DNA of 64,000 bases from Promerops cafer (taxonomy: Eukaryota; Chordata; Aves; Passeriformes; Nectariniidae), in NCBI GenBank assembly GCA_013398275.1, contig VZSE01009980.1, positions 371,028 to 435,027 of the forward strand, read 5' to 3'. Positions 37,418-51,798 of the stretch are shown piece by piece. Each line of letters begins with the position of its first letter. The stretch's first letter is position 1. The notes beneath the pieces are model-generated. The model saw only the letters and a list, made by a program, of their open reading frames with translations, ran no database searches and was not told where the DNA came from. The position numbers were made by a program, and so were the translations under genes.

Positions 37418-40400
37418 TGCTCATCGTTTCAGCTGATCCTTGACTCATTTCAAGGAGCTATTTTCTGCTAAAGCTTTAGGATTTGCTTCCCTTTTTGACA
37501 AACTTTCGTTACTGTGTGGTTCTTTACTTTTAAAAATATTCTTGTGTCTCTTCCACCGCTTGTTGTAGTAGTTCAGATGCTCTTTTTTGTGTTTCTCCAA
37601 ATAAATGTACAGCCTTTACTTGGCATTCTTCTAGTAAATACTTCCATGAAAGTTTATCAAAATCTCCTCAAAAGGCTGAAAGTGAAGGTAGGTTTCTGTT
37701 TATGAAGTGGTGATTCCTCTATTGTCAATGACAAAGAGTTATTGTTTTCTTTTAAATATATTACTCCTAAGTTTTCCTATTTTAATTTAAGAGAAACAAT
37801 ATTTTCAGGGAAAAAGTTAAATCAAAGAGAAGAAAAACCTGTTAATCAAAGAGAACCAGGAGTAGGGAAGTTTAGAGTTTACAATTTTCTAAATACCTGC
37901 TTCTATCTGGGTATTAATGAATATTAATAACTTGCTACTTTTAATTACCAAATTATTCTCATTGACAAATTTAATTTCAACCCTTGAACTTTTAATACCA
38001 AAATTTAGAATGGGATCTCACACCACATGTTGGTTACATGAACATTTTATTTTTGGCTTCAGAATTCACTGATACAGTAACATGTGTTTATTCTCCTCTT
38101 AAGATCTCAACAGCAGTTTTGACTCCGTTCTGAGTAATTACCTAAATTTTTAATTGTTTTGCTGTTTCCAGAGATTAGAGACAGCATGGCTGCAAAAAAT
38201 TCCCTGTGTCAAAATCAATTGCTTAGGGTGAAGGAGAGACTATTATGAATTTTCTTCTGCCAGCTGATCACTTCCTCTGTCACATCCCTGTTTTGTCAGT
38301 GCCAGTGAACAGAAGAAAATATAGAATTAGAGACTCCAAGGAACAACAGTTCTGTGGCAAAGGGAGCAGCTCCTCTGCTACTGCAGGAAATGAGGCTGCA
38401 ACAAGGTCCTTTACTGCCATAACATCACCATTAACCCTTCTGGGGAAAAAACCCTCTCTGGCTCCTCTACCTGGGCTTTATTTGCTGTGTATGGGGGGCC
38501 AGAGTGGTTTAATAAGCTTCAGGTGGGCTGAGTAAGTTCACTCACCTAGTGCAAGGAGTATTCAACTACCCCTGGGCTGATGGTAAAGCAGCTCATTCTT
38601 TTTTTTCTGATTTTGGATGTACCTTCACTGCACATCCAAAGAAGTAGGGCCACATTCAAGGAATATAAAGGTCAGCCCTAAAGATGTGTTTTTAAAATTT
38701 GGATAAGGCAATTTGTTCTCCTAATGTAATAAAATTTTTTTTGGAGTATGTGCATTAAATATCTAAGTATTTCTCTGAGTGTGGGCCTACAGCTTTTTGC
38801 ATTTCCTCTCACTCTTCCTCATGTATTTTATATTTGAAATTTTTTTATGGTCAATGTTTAAGATATTTTATCATGTGTTCCTAATTACTATTTAAATTCT
38901 GAATTGGAGGGGAATGGCAGCAAGGTATAAAGATAATTTGTTCTTTGTCATGGTGGCTGTATGTCGTGGTGGAGCAAATAATTTTTCAGTCTCTTTAAAT
39001 ATGAGTCCCTCCAACTGAACAGGATGACTTGTACATTGACACATTTTTTCCTTTAGTAGCATGTATTCTGAGGAGATTTTTGAGATATTTTTGCAAGTTG
39101 AAGGGTAGAGCTGTGAACTCACATGGTGTGATTTCCCTTGATTATTTTAGGTATCATATTCTGGGACTGGATGAGAAAATGTTATCTCACTATTTACACA
39201 GAAACAGGAAAAAAGACATGATTATGTGGTACATAAAAAAGGTAATTTTATGTTTAGGAGTTCATTACTTCTTTGCTTTTGCAGGATTTTTTAAATAGAA
39301 GATCAGGTTTTCTGTTGTACTTCTAAAATACACTTTCCGTCCATTTTGGTAATTCTCTGTGTTCTGCTTGCATTATGTTGCTAGCTTGCTCTTCTTGGAA
39401 TTATTTAGGCTTTTCAAAGTAGCTTCAGAAACTCTCCTATCTAAATCTGGAAGTAACATTTGCTTTTCAGATGATCATTGCTCCTTATTTAGGAAGTTGG
39501 TGATATATTAGAACAGATATTGGTGAGTTTTTAGTGAACTAACTGAAGCTGCTCAGTGCTGGCTTGTTTATCCCTATTTTTGGTTTTTCACTGCTAGGTT
39601 TTTAAAGAGATTTCCACTCAGTGTCTTCCGGCTGAAATTTAAAGCAAAGTATATTCTGGCTGTCTCCTTTATGCTTCCTAGTGAATTTCACTGAGTTACC
39701 TTGGAGCTACCTACTGGAAGTGGTGGGGTTTTTATTCCCTTTTTAGTAGGCAGGGTATCCAAAGGATTAGATTTTTTTTTAGACATGATTTCTTACTTCT
39801 TCAGAACTTTTGTATAAAGCTAGACTGCCTTGTGAAATTTTTTGTGAGGGTCTGTCTATTTATCCATCCATCCACATGAAGTATTGTGATTTAAGTGTAT
39901 TTATAATATTCTCTCCTAAATAAAGAGATTGCATCAATTTTAGTATTTTACATTTTAAGCTAAAAATGTTTTCTTGTTACACATATAAAACTACAGTAAG
40001 AACTCTCGAGTTATCAACTAAAATAGACAAACAATAACCCTGCCATTCAGATTGTTTATTCAGATCTAATCTTGAGGGAATTTAGCCCAGGCCTCCTGTC
40101 TATCTCCTCCAGCTGTATTTCCTAAGAAAGTCAAACCCTTTAGTAGTTACCAGGCACAGATCAGCTTCTGCCACTCAAGGTTAATTCTCATGCTGATGTC
40201 CTCTCTGGATAAGGTTGTTTTTGCTGCACTAGCAAGCTAAATCTGTGTATTATCAGCAGCTGAATAAATGAGGCATAGAAGGGAATGCTGAATATCTTCA
40301 AACTAATGTATAAAATCACAGGTGAAACATGGTACCTTAAAATTTGTCATTTTCTTTGTAATAAACATGGTTTAACTTTATCTCTCAATTTCTCATGCCA

Positions 40401-42532
40401 GCGTTTGAAATATTGCACTATTGCATCTGAAATTGCTATACATTGCTTTTGTAATCTTCATATATTATCAATGGCTCATGAAATTCAGTAAGAGAAAACA
40501 GAAAAAGCAATCAGACCTTGGATGGCTATAGATGTATCCACGAAGAAAAGATTACTAGCCATCTCTGTAAAATCAAATGATTTTTTTTCCTTCCCCCCCG
40601 ACAGTTCCAGCAACATTTCCACTAAATTTAAAGGGATATGGACAGGGTTTTTCAGTGTCTACTCATTTATCTCTGCTATGGCTTAAAACCAGAATATGTA
40701 ACATAGATAATACTGAGAAATAATCTTCAGGGAAAAATAAGAAAAAAGCCTCAACAGAAGGACTTTTTCCCACTGTTATATTTAGCAAATATTATGAAAT
40801 AAAAACCCTGCTAGTGGCTGCAAATGTAGTGATTTGGGCACAGCTGTCTTTGTACACCTTACTAAATATTTTCAAATATTTTTTCTTCCATTACAAGAAT
40901 GTCTCTACTTTCCTGCAGCTCATGGAAATGAAGGCATTGGTGGGGAGGGGAGAATAGTGTTATCCCCTATTTATTATTAACTTAGAATTTCTTACCCCTG
41001 TTTGATTCAAGTATTCTATTCCTCTCTCTTGAGTCAGGCAGTTAAAACTGTAAATAATTTACAAATAATTTACATTGATTGGGCTAATTCACAGGCAGAA
41101 GTAAAGACTGTTAAAGTAACATTTTTAGTTGAAAGGGTAGGAGATGGTTTACATTCTATTTCATACAGAAATAATGCTTAATGGCCTGTGCAGGATGTGT
41201 TATGCTGAATCTTTATTTCAATTTAATGTGAAGACTGGAGAAGAAAGACATGCAAGCCTATTGAGGGATTCATGTGGGAATTGCTGCTAGTGGCAATTAG
41301 CCAGGAACAGCACATGTTGTGTGCAGTGACTAGAGAGGGAGAGGTAAGAGGAGGGAGAAATAAGGTACTTGTATTATTTTGCTGTGGAAAGCTGTGAATC
41401 CTAGGTGGGTGTTGTGGAACAGTTAAATACACACTGAAATAATCTTTTCTATTGCATTGGAAGAGACAGCTTATTTCCTTTTGGGGCCTAGAAGTAGCAT
41501 TAGCTATAAAATGCAATGTTAATCATGGTAAAGAAAAGAAAACAAAAATCTCAGGGCATTCATTCCTCAAATATCTGGGAAGACAGATTTATACTCATTG
41601 TGTGAAGGAGGCTGGGAAAGCCTGGATTTCATTGGAGCAATGTGAATGCAATGCTGACAGTTCTCTCTTGTACTGAAGGGCTCCAGCTCGGAGGTTTCCA
41701 CTCATCCCATTCAGCAGGATGTTTTGGAGAGAGCAAAGGTTAGTCAGGTCCTACACTAGAGAGGAAAATTCCCCCCATCTTTGCCAGATAGCTCAGCTCT
41801 GAAGGTGTTGCTGTCCTGTTCTGCCCAAATGAAACTTGCCCTGGTGATCAGGCAGACACTTTTGGATGACATCCTTGTAAAGCTTGTGTAGAATTCACCT
41901 GTGAGTATGTAAATTGCACAGGCTTGTGTCAGTGAGACTTACCCAGACATGAGTAAGTTTTAAAAAATAAAGAAGTAATTATTGAAAATATTTTCAATTA
42001 TTTCTACTCTCCAAAACCCAACCATCCAACCAAACAAAACCCCAACAACTCAGACTTTATTTTTTGTTTAACTGTGTTTCCTAAGCTACACAACAGGTTC
42101 TGTCTATAGCTGATGCTCTGCAATACACTTAATTTTGTACATGGAGTACTTACTTCAGATGCTGTTCTGTATGCTCACTGACTCATTACTTATATAAGAA
42201 TAACATAATGATCCAGGGGAAAATATTTAGCAGATGATTTGCACCAAAATTTGTCTCTGATTCTATTTGTTTGTTTGTGATTTATATTATTTAACAACAA
42301 CAACAAAAAGGCCAAAATCATCCATTTCTGGCTCTTACTACTTTAGTACCCAATTAGGGTAACTACAGGTTCTGAAAATGTACTCAAAACACATAGGAAA
42401 TATGTGAAATTCCATGTACATACACTCATGATTAACTCTTCAGTACTGACTTGGACTTTGTTACACTTTTGAAGACCATTTTGTATGAGTGATGCTTTCC
42501 TTTTGTAAAAGAAGAGCTGTTAAATGTTAGGA

Positions 42533-42556
42533 TTTTTTTTTTTTTTTTTTTTTTTT
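42533..42556. repeat. T24 homopolymer
   Basis: Twenty-four consecutive T. On the minus strand it would be a poly-A run, but no retroposed sequence was recognised next to it. Confidence 0.9.
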
Positions 42557-43195
42557 AGTTTGTTTTGATTTTAGGTTTCTCTCTAAAAACGTTTTGCAGC
42601 CTCAGAAGGGAGGGCATCAATCTTTAAAGAATATTTCAAACCTATGCAATCAGTAAGTGTTTCTTCCCTCTGTGTGACAGGTTTCTTTTCAAGTACTGTG
42701 ACCCTCGTGGCAGTATATTGAAGAACACTTAAAGTGCAGCTTCAAAGTTGTGCTGTTAAAACGTGCTCAGAAAGGTTGTGCTGTTGTGAAACTGAAGCAT
42801 ATAATGAACAATTATTTGTTGCAAATTATTTAGCCAAATATTTCTTAATTCTCAAAAATATTTTGTATTATCAGGGCAGAAACAATGTGTTATTGTAAAA
42901 AGATTGTTTAAAATATATGTGTGCTCTGAAAATAAAAATGCATAATAAGCACACCTGCTCCTTGACTTGTTGATGGGCCCTTAGCTCACGAGAAAGAATT
43001 ACAATGGTTTAAGTAATTCAGAAATAGTAAGGGTTTCTGTAGGTAATCACCATTGTGAAAATAGTGAAAATACAATGTCTTTTGTGAGGAAGATATGTTG
43101 ATTCCTTCCCATTCCAAGAGAACTTAAATCTTCCTACTGTACTTCCAAAACCCTGCAGAAAACTGAGATGAAGTGGCTTCTCCCTAGTTTGGATG

Positions 43196-43258
43196 AGCTA
43201 AAGAAGAAAGAGCTAAATAAAGAAAAAAGAGCTAAATAAGAAAACTAAATAAATAAAA
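43196..43258. repeat. Purine-rich imperfect tandem repeat
   Basis: Imperfect copies of AGAGCTAAATAA separated by A-rich spacers, ending in AAATAAATAAAA. This is a low-complexity tract with no gene signal. Confidence 0.7.
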
Positions 43259-44253
43259 CCTGAGGAAGATACTTTTGTCCAGCCACTTTGGTCTCTCTCT
43301 GGGAGAGAGGAAGGAAACATGAATTTCTCCATTGTTCTGAAAGCTTTTCTAACCTCAGCAGTTGATGTGTCCTACAGGCGTAAAGTATGAGAACAAATAA
43401 ACCCAAAGTTGCTCAGATTCATAGAGGCATAAAACCAGGCTTGTTGGGTTTTTTAATTAGAAGATATTTTTCAAGGTTATTAAACCAAAAGAACATCAAA
43501 AGAATTTAAGTGCTCAGCTAATTTCTGGCATCTCAAATAATGATCTTACTTTATACCTTGGTCCCAGTGATTCTTGTACAGCACACACTCTATCAATATA
43601 TGGAGGAGATACTAAAAAAAATGACAATTCAATGTTCAGAAAGTTACTGTCACGCTGCAGCAGGAAAAGCTGACATCTTATGTGAGACTGGCTTTTTTAT
43701 TCCTTGCTCTAAGCCTCTCTCCAAGTTGCTTTCAGGTGGAATTTGTAACCCTTGCATTTGCAGAGTCTTAAAAAATAAAGTGAAATGAAACTCCTGTTGT
43801 CCAGGAAATACAAAACAGTTGACATCTTAACTGCTCTGCAACAGAGAGAAACAACAGAACATTGGCATGGAAAAACTAATGGAGATATATTTTCAATCAT
43901 ACAAAAAAAATTCACCCAGAGAAATGAACTTATTGTCAGCTAGAATCCAAATGAGTTTTAAATTAATCACTTATTTATGGAAATTTCTAATTACTTTTTT
44001 CATAACTTATTAAATTTATCAGAAACAATTTCTTTTTTCAGATTGAATCCGTACACAATAATTATTGCTATGGTTCTTATATATCTCCTTCTGAAAAAAG
44101 ATTATTTTTCCAGTATGGGATGGCAGAGCCAACTTGAATAATTTAGTGTATCATACTGTGCAGTAACTACACTACTTCAAAATGGAGAAGCTGAGGTGCT
44201 CTTGCCAGTTCATACTCATTTTGCCTAAGAAAGGCTTTTACGTGTAATTTGCT

Positions 44254-44503
44254 AGAATCACAGTATAATTTGGATTGGAAAAGACCTTTAAGATCTTTGA
44301 GTCCTAATTAATTAATTAATTAATCCAGCACTGCCAAGTCCAGCACTTCCAAGTCCACCACTGACTCGTTCCCAAGTGCCACACCTGCACATTTTTTAAA
44401 TACCCCCAGGGATGGTGACTCCACCACTCCCCTGGGCAGCCTCTTCCAGTGCTTGACAGTCTTTTTGAGGATGAAATTTTTCCTAATATTCAGTTTACAG
44501 TGG
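44254..44503 (-). mobile_element. CR1 LINE fragment, 3' end, minus strand
   Basis: Read on the minus strand this is the CR1 3' region. On the plus strand it begins with AGAATCACAG and TGGATTGGAAAAGACCTTTA (the CR1 tail and the start of its 3' block). It continues with CAGCACTGCCAAGTCCA, CCCAAGTGCCACACCTGCAC near 44373, GGGATGGTGACTCCACCACT near 44410, CCTGGGCAGCCTCTTCCAGT near 44431 and TTTTTCCTAATATTCAGTTT near 44476. No coding sequence is left. It corresponds to the same 3' part of CR1 as the copy at 15645-15873 in the opposite orientation and is less decayed. It also carries a private (TAAT)5 expansion. Confidence 0.93.
44305..44324. repeat. (TAAT)5 microsatellite inside CR1
   Basis: Five exact TAAT units lie where related CR1 copies usually read something like CCAACCATTAACCCAG (consensus remembered, not searched). 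The run therefore probably grew by slippage from a short ATTA seed in the element. Confidence 0.85.
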
Positions 44504-47500
44504 TTTTTTTCCCAGCTTTTGCAGATACCGTGGAAGTTCTTGAAACTGACTTGTCCAAGTTCAAAGTTACTTAAAATAAATTAAAACCAGTTTATTGCTG
44601 ACCTCAAGTGTTATTAGGCAGTGAGTTCTTGGTGCCAGATAGGGAGAAAAAACAAAGCAAAGGAGGAAGAGGAGGAAAAAAAAAACCCCAAACGTGAGCA
44701 CTTCCTTCAGGTATGTGAACAGTGACACACAATTGATATTTTGTTGAACTGGGCCCTGTTTTCTGGGGCATGGATGAACTGTCTTTGTGAGCAGACACTG
44801 AGTGGTTTCTGTACAGCACCACTATCACTTTGGGTAGAAGTTTCAGTGCCCAGGTGTTGTTAAAGTTTAATTCCATGCTGAGTGCAGTGTCCTGGATGTC
44901 TGTTTAGGCAGTGGGGTAATGACTGTAAACCAACATCTGTCTCGCCTGAGTGTCTGGCTTTTCTCTAAATTTCAGGTTTTGGCATTGCCTCCAGTTGTGC
45001 TGTCATTAGTGCACCATGTGAAAATATGCAATGGGTCTTTGATTTCACACCAGTTATTGCCCTGCTCATTGTCTCATGTTGTGAGCTGCTGTGTTGTGGT
45101 GACTCTGCAGCACGCCGCTCCTTCACTGGTTTCAGCTGGAGCACACAGAACTGATGTTACAGATGTTACATCCCCTTCTTTCTAAAGCTCTGCTTTTTCA
45201 GTCAAAGGACATTCAGGCATGTGTTGTGTAGACACCAACATAATTTCACCATCAGAGAACATATGTTTGCTGGAACCTATAGCATTGCCTGACATTACTC
45301 ATTGTTCAACACATGCCAGAGACGTTTAATTTTTTTTGCCCTAGCTTATGTCAGATATTTAAAAACACATATTTGTTTTAATATCTCCACATGCTCAACG
45401 TTTTCTTTCCTGAAGTTAACACTAAACTAATTGATTAACACACAGAAGTTGTTTTCTGTGCTTTTCTTTTGGATGAACAGTGCAATTGTGGCATCCTGAC
45501 ATATTCAATAGAAACCACTAACAACATCCTCAATGAGTAAATAGGCTTCAGAGATGTGAAAGCACATGTGATAGTTGCCAAGGAATTTATAACAGAATAT
45601 AAAGTAGATTTCTTTATATATTTTGTAACATTTTTAGGCCCGTGTTTTTTGGTTGGTTTTTTTTTTTTAGCTAGTGGTGTACTTTGTCATGAGAAGGACA
45701 TTTTTTTCCTCCTAAAACCTTATTTAAAACAAGTTTTCTTAAACATATAACATAAACCCTACTCCTGATCTGAATTATAATGAAGAATCTTATTAATGCT
45801 GTTTATATTGAAATATTTGCAAATAATATTTTACATTAGTTGGCATGACAATGTGCTTTCTGGCACTGCACCCAGATGCTTTCTGCACTGATAATCAGTT
45901 CTGCTGAGGCACTTCAAAGAAAATACATCAGCAAAGAAAGCACCAGCTTCATCAGTGCCTGAAATTGCATGCACTGAGCTAAGCAAACATTGTAAATTAT
46001 AAACTAATTTTATCTTCAGGAAAAGGAAGCTTTTATTCAAAACTGGAAAAAGTTAATAATAGTTAAAACCACTGTGAATTCATCAATGCCAGAGTAATGT
46101 GCACAGTTACTGCACTGAAGGAAATACTTGCTGTTACATTCAACTGAACAGGCGTTTTGATTGGAAAAAAGTATTAACATTTGTTAGTGCCATTTTCCAG
46201 GGAATGTGTTTAAATGCTACCTCATTCAAAACCAGAGATGTGTTGAGAAATTAAAACCCAAGTTGCATGAGTGTGCAATTCTGGTGTGTGTAACACTCTC
46301 ATAAGGTAATCAGCATCTCCTGATGTCTCATAAAATATAATCACCAACCTTGATGTGAAAGAAAATTAATTTTATATATAGATACACACATATTATTTGG
46401 ATATTGAAGGAGTTATGTTGGGCAGGTAGTGGGGTTGAAGGGAAGTGTATTCAGCAGTTTTAGTGTTTTGAGGTCTGAAAGTGAGGAGTTCTGATGAAAT
46501 TAAGGTTATTAAAATGAAGTAAGAGATTATGTATTCCACACTTTTGGAGAACTTTGCAACAGGCACACGATACAATACATCTATACAAACTGTTTATGAA
46601 AATTATTTTTTCTTGTAATTATTTCTTCTTACGTGTTCCTTGAAATATAATAAAGGAGAATTGCATGCATTGTAACTATTTTTTAATCTCTGTTATTCCC
46701 AATCTCCTGCAGTTTTCTCTGAGACTTAATGAAACTGCTGTTTCCTGGGCTATGTGTGATGGTCTAATTATCAAGAAGTGTAAAGTTTTCTGTAAATATG
46801 GAAGGGTAAAAGGAGTACTGAAGCTGAGGGAAAGAAAATGAAATAAACATGCATCTTTATTAAGATGCAATAGCAATTTACTAACTTTACCAAAAGTATA
46901 AGTCTTTGCTGGAGTGCTCAAGAGGCATCAAGCTCTGAAAGTGTGTTGTTCTTGTTTTAAGGCTAACGGACAGTGCTCTGCAATACTGCAGCCCTCCATT
47001 CCAATCATTATGCATTTATTTTATTTTATACTGAAGAGTATTGCGGAATCCAAACTGCAAAGTACAAGTAAAACTAACTGAAAAAGAAGCTGACTTTGTA
47101 AAAGTGAAAATAGACTTAAAAATAGATTTTTACTGCTCTAGGAAGCATTGTTCCATTTGGGAGGCCCATTAGAGTTTGGGAAAGCCACAAATGATCTGTT
47201 TATGGCAATGCATAACTTGCACTGTTTGCAAATGAGTGGTCATTTGCTGGGGTAACCCAGCCAAGCACAGGGAAATTGGAAGCTGGAAATAATGAGGATC
47301 ATGATGAATCACTCTGAGAAGGCAGCTCATAGTGTAATCCAGGAGAAAACTCAGACTTTTAAAGCTCTGTTCACCACAGGGAGACTTTAATTGGTTTTGC
47401 TTGACAGATATAAAAATTTATTGGATGTTTCTGTATTTATTTTTAAATTATTTCAGAACTAGTTTCATATAAATTTTTTTTTATTCTTTCAATTTAACAG

Positions 47501-50500
47501 AATTAAAATAATGTGAACAGTGTGGGAATAATAACTGGAGTTCAATCTGGAATAAGAAAATCTGTATTTTGAAAGCATTATATGTCAAACATGGACATGG
47601 TTAGATCAGTCACCATGCTTCTGTGCCAGGCCATGTTCATTTGCCAGGCAGCTCTGAGTTGTTCGTGGGGTTTTTGTTTGTTTTGATTTAATTGAACAGC
47701 TAATCTAGTTTGGGACATGGAAAGGTGGAAATAAAGCCCTAACTAGCTGTGCATATATTAGTCTCCTGAAACTGTTGTCATACCTTCAGTGGGACACATG
47801 TGTTTTTATAGCCACACACATTTACTACAAAGATGACAGATCATTAATGTGTAGCCTCTGTTGCAGTATTTTAACTGCTGTGTGAAAATTAAGCAGGTAG
47901 GCATGGGTAAATCTGTATGTGCAGGCAAATATAAATACATCAAAGAGAGAATCAGGTTTACAGTTCAATGGCCAATGGAAAACCACAAAAAAAATGATGC
48001 TAAGGGCTGGTGCTCTGCTTTAATCCTGTCTCGGGGTAAAAATAAAGAGAAGTGGGGCACAAGGCAGTCTTGAGAAAGCATCTTCATGTTGACTTGCAGA
48101 TAAAGAATTGCCTGAAGAACTGAAAGACAAACATATTTAAAGGACAAGTTCCAAGGCAATTGTAGTCCTTACCACAATAAATGCTTATTTAGCACATTCA
48201 TAAGGTATTACCAAGGTGGTTGCTAACTTTTTTTTTTCCAATATTTAGAAACTTTGTACTCTGGAATAAATTACTGTCTGCTTGGAAGACAGAGTGAATG
48301 TTTTTTTCTGAAAGAATTCACAGTGTAATGAATGATAGAAAGAAGAGTACTGAAACAGGAAAAAGGATACCCATCCAAGGTTGTATTGATTTGTTTTTAT
48401 TTACACATTCTATAAATGTCAGGCTTCGCTTTAAAAAAGTTTGGAAAAAGGTCTGCATGGTGAACACAAAAATCAGGAAGCTGAAGTGTAAATTTGTGTC
48501 TATCTAAACTCTGTGTTTGTGTGACTGCAGCCCTGACACTATTGCTTTGCTCTGAACTTAAAAAATAAAAGAAACCTTACTGTTCCTTCTAAGATTGCAG
48601 TGCTATAGGGCACCCATTTCCTGTGGATGTATATACGTTGCATCTGAATGAATAGACATCTTGATTTTTTTTTTTTTCATTTTGTCTGACTACTTTTCCT
48701 TTAATTGATAATTTAAGGTGATGTCTGGATTTTTATGTAATTCCCGATACCATTGTGTACACTTAAAATTAATTTTTTTAATTTCAATCCAAAGAAGCCT
48801 CAGGTTTTTTTCCTGTAAAATTTTGTATGAAGTGACAGCAGTTCTTCATGCTTCAAAAGCTGTAATTACCAATACAGATCTCCACTATTTCAGCAAGAGA
48901 AATGTCAGACTTTTGCTTTTCACTGGTGCCAGCTGCTTATCTAAGTTCAGTCAGTCTTCTGTTGGATAAAAATTAAATAGACATGTTGGTAACAAGTCAC
49001 ACGATGTGTTCGTCACCTTGAATGGGGGCAGTGAGATTGTCAGTGAGATTTTGATTTGTCAGAGGACTCCTGTACAACCCAGAATCCTTGCTGAAAACAA
49101 CATGTAATGCAGAGTTGTTTCATTTGCATTAAGACATCAGCAACAGAGGCTGTTCTGGTCCTATGATCGACACTGCTGAAGGAAAAAGAAAATGAGGAAA
49201 AATTATCATCCACTTTTCTTTATAAATTAATGATTTTGAACTCCCTAAGTTCTCCTTTGTATATATTTACAAGCATGACTATATGAACCAAATGATCCTT
49301 AAACTTCAGAAGGGAGAAACCTAGTAAGAATGTTTGTCGTCTTAAGGAATAACCATCCCAGACAAGCAAAATCTTGCATGCAGCCTTGTGAATTAGAATA
49401 ATGTTTATTCACACAGCCTTTGACTGCAAGATTTTAGCACTTTAGAACAAACAAAACCCATCTTATTAGAAAACAGCTGTGATAGAACAAAATTTTTGTA
49501 CCTTTGAATAAATAGTTGTTCGAAAGACTTACCCAGAGACTGTGCTATGTCTCAATTCCCTTCTCCTTCCATTGAGTAATTCCTTGTGTATTAAAAAAAA
49601 CAAAAAAAAACAAAGCAAACAAACAGAGAGAATAAGCTGATAAATATACTTCTGATCCTCATGTTCTGTCACAGCAAACATTACTATTCTGTTTTTATTA
49701 CTGCCATCCGTGTACATTGTTAGATGTAGGGCATGAAGTGATGCTGTCAGATATTCACAGAATCACTCACCTTTAGGTAGTGTAGTATCCTGAAATGTGC
49801 ATGAGGCCAAGGAGGGAATTCAATCCACTTGTGTCAGTGTCTCTAGAAGTGCTTGTCAAAGGGATGATCCCTTTTCCCAAGGGCTGGGGATTTCTGTACC
49901 CAATCTCCCACAGAAGTCTGTATATGGGAAAGCAAATATAATGAACTCATTCCTTGTACCTGTTTCCCAAATTCCTGTCTGAGAGCTCCCTTGCTATTGC
50001 ACAAATGTAGAAAATGGATGATTTCCTCATGAACTGTATCCCCTTGGTGCTGTTGATGGGTGTTTAGTATCAGGCCCCTCTAGAGAGCATAAATCAAACG
50101 TTATACATGATAAATGTTCACCACCTCACTGATGAGTTGGTAGCACATGTTCAGGTGCGCTGCCATGAGGGCCAGGGCAGAGCAGCCAATTTTCACTGTG
50201 TATTAAATCTCCCCCTTCAAATAATGAATGCCTTTGCAAGTAAACCAAAAGTTAAGCTCCACTAGAAACAAGAAATCTGGAAGCAGAGACATTCAAAGAT
50301 TTGAAATACAGGCTCCCTTATGTTTTGTCACCAAAATAAGAAGCTCTGTGCATTGTTGAAACAAATTGCTTATGTAGCAGCTATTTTGAACCTCACAGTT
50401 TGTGATTTAGCAAGGTTGGTCTAAAAAAATAACTATGTAGGTATGCTGAGGTCCTTGCCTGACTGAATTTTTAAACAAGATCATAAAAATTCTACCCTCC

Positions 50501-51664
50501 TTGTGAAATGTGTGGATTGTTGGAAAGCAGCTCTTTGAATCGGCAACCAAAGTGTTCTATCTTTCATTTGATTTGTGAGCTATGACATGAGTAAGCTGGG
50601 ATAGTTTCATTTCTCCCATGTAAAATGCTCTCTAATAACTTTGCTTCGCTGGTGGTTCTTTGCAGGGTTTTATCAAGTGATTAACCTTCTTTCTTATGTA
50701 AGAAATAATAGAAATCTTTTCTTCTGATAGATCTTTCAGGAAGAGAAGTCCATCTGAGTAGTAGCCTGCATGAGAAAAAAAAAAGAAATTAGATTTCCCA
50801 TATTAAAAAGCTATATCATATAAATATTTTATTTTAATTAGGAAAAATACATTCATGCCTAATATTCCTCATGTATTTAATAGTCTTGCCAGTCCTGGAT
50901 GGCTTTATCTTTCTCTGGCTTCCCATCAAATTCCAGAATATTAAAGAGTAACTGTGTTGGAAATAATGTAGGTTAGTTTGTGACTTGCATCACGAAACAT
51001 TCTCTCCACAGCATTGTCAATAAATTATGTCACCCATCTCAGTGCACTTTCTACTTTACATCTTTCATACAACTTGTTTCTAAAAATGGCATCCCAAGCT
51101 CTTACTTGTTTACAAGACCATCTGGATGGTCGGTATGTAAAAAAACTTTGAAATTTGTAAGCATGAATTAATAAAAGAACAAGTTCTGCTTTACTGAGTG
51201 CATGTTTCTCGCTTTTCCTTATATCATGCTTTACAGGAACTGTAGATAATACAGTGAATTTCATAGGTAAATCTGATTTTAATTAAAGAAACCCACCAAC
51301 TTTAAATTATGGTAAATAGGGAAGGAAACCTAAATGTTCATAAGAGACAAAATATTTCAAAATGCTGATCCCTTGTGAGCTTCCATGGCTCATCCCATGC
51401 TTCCATGGCTCATCCCATGCTGTTGCTGTCTCATGTCTACATTAGAGATAATTTTGTGCTTTATAGATGCAAAACTCCTTTAATTGACGGGAATTCTAAA
51501 AATGTTGATGGACTGGGAGAAGCAGAGGGAGGAGGAAACATGAAACTGGAATAAATAAGGGATGTATTCATTCTTGCTGATTTGAGTAGGAGGGACTGAT
51601 AACTTTAATGTATTGAATGTTCTGGAGAGAAAACTTCAATTGTCCTTGGATAAGGAGAGTGGAT
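44504..51664. other. Unique AT-rich noncoding DNA, no gene recognised
   Basis: No gene, RNA or transposon was recognised. Open frames are all below about 100 codons and without motifs. The only small repeat noted is the 20-base tandem duplication at 51381-51420. Confidence 0.75.
51379..51420. repeat. 20-base tandem duplication
   Basis: TTCCATGGCTCATCCCATGC occurs twice head to tail without a mismatch (51381-51400 and 51401-51420), preceded by a further GC. The absence of differences suggests a recent duplication or a replication slip. Confidence 0.9.
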
Positions 51665-51669
51665 GTAGA
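51665..51669. repeat. Target site duplication, left copy (GTAGA)
   Basis: GTAGA directly precedes the LTR edge and is repeated directly after the other edge at 53055-53059. A 5-base duplication is typical of ERVL-like retroviral integration (family knowledge). Confidence 0.85.
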
Positions 51670-51798
51670 TGTCATGGTTTGACACTGGCCCAATGCCAAT
51701 GCCCCCATGAAAATATATTTTCCTCAACTAACTGCTGTGAGATGTGACCAGGAACAGAAGCAGAGCAGGCTCAAGCTTAGAAAGAGAGGGAAAAAAAC

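Larger units (their letters stand above)
37418..44253. other. Unique AT-rich noncoding DNA, no gene recognised
   Basis: No gene, RNA or transposon was recognised. Low-complexity content includes a T24 run at 42533-42556 and a purine-rich tract at 43196-43258. An exon-like open segment at 39151-39241 is described as a low-confidence finding. Confidence 0.75.
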
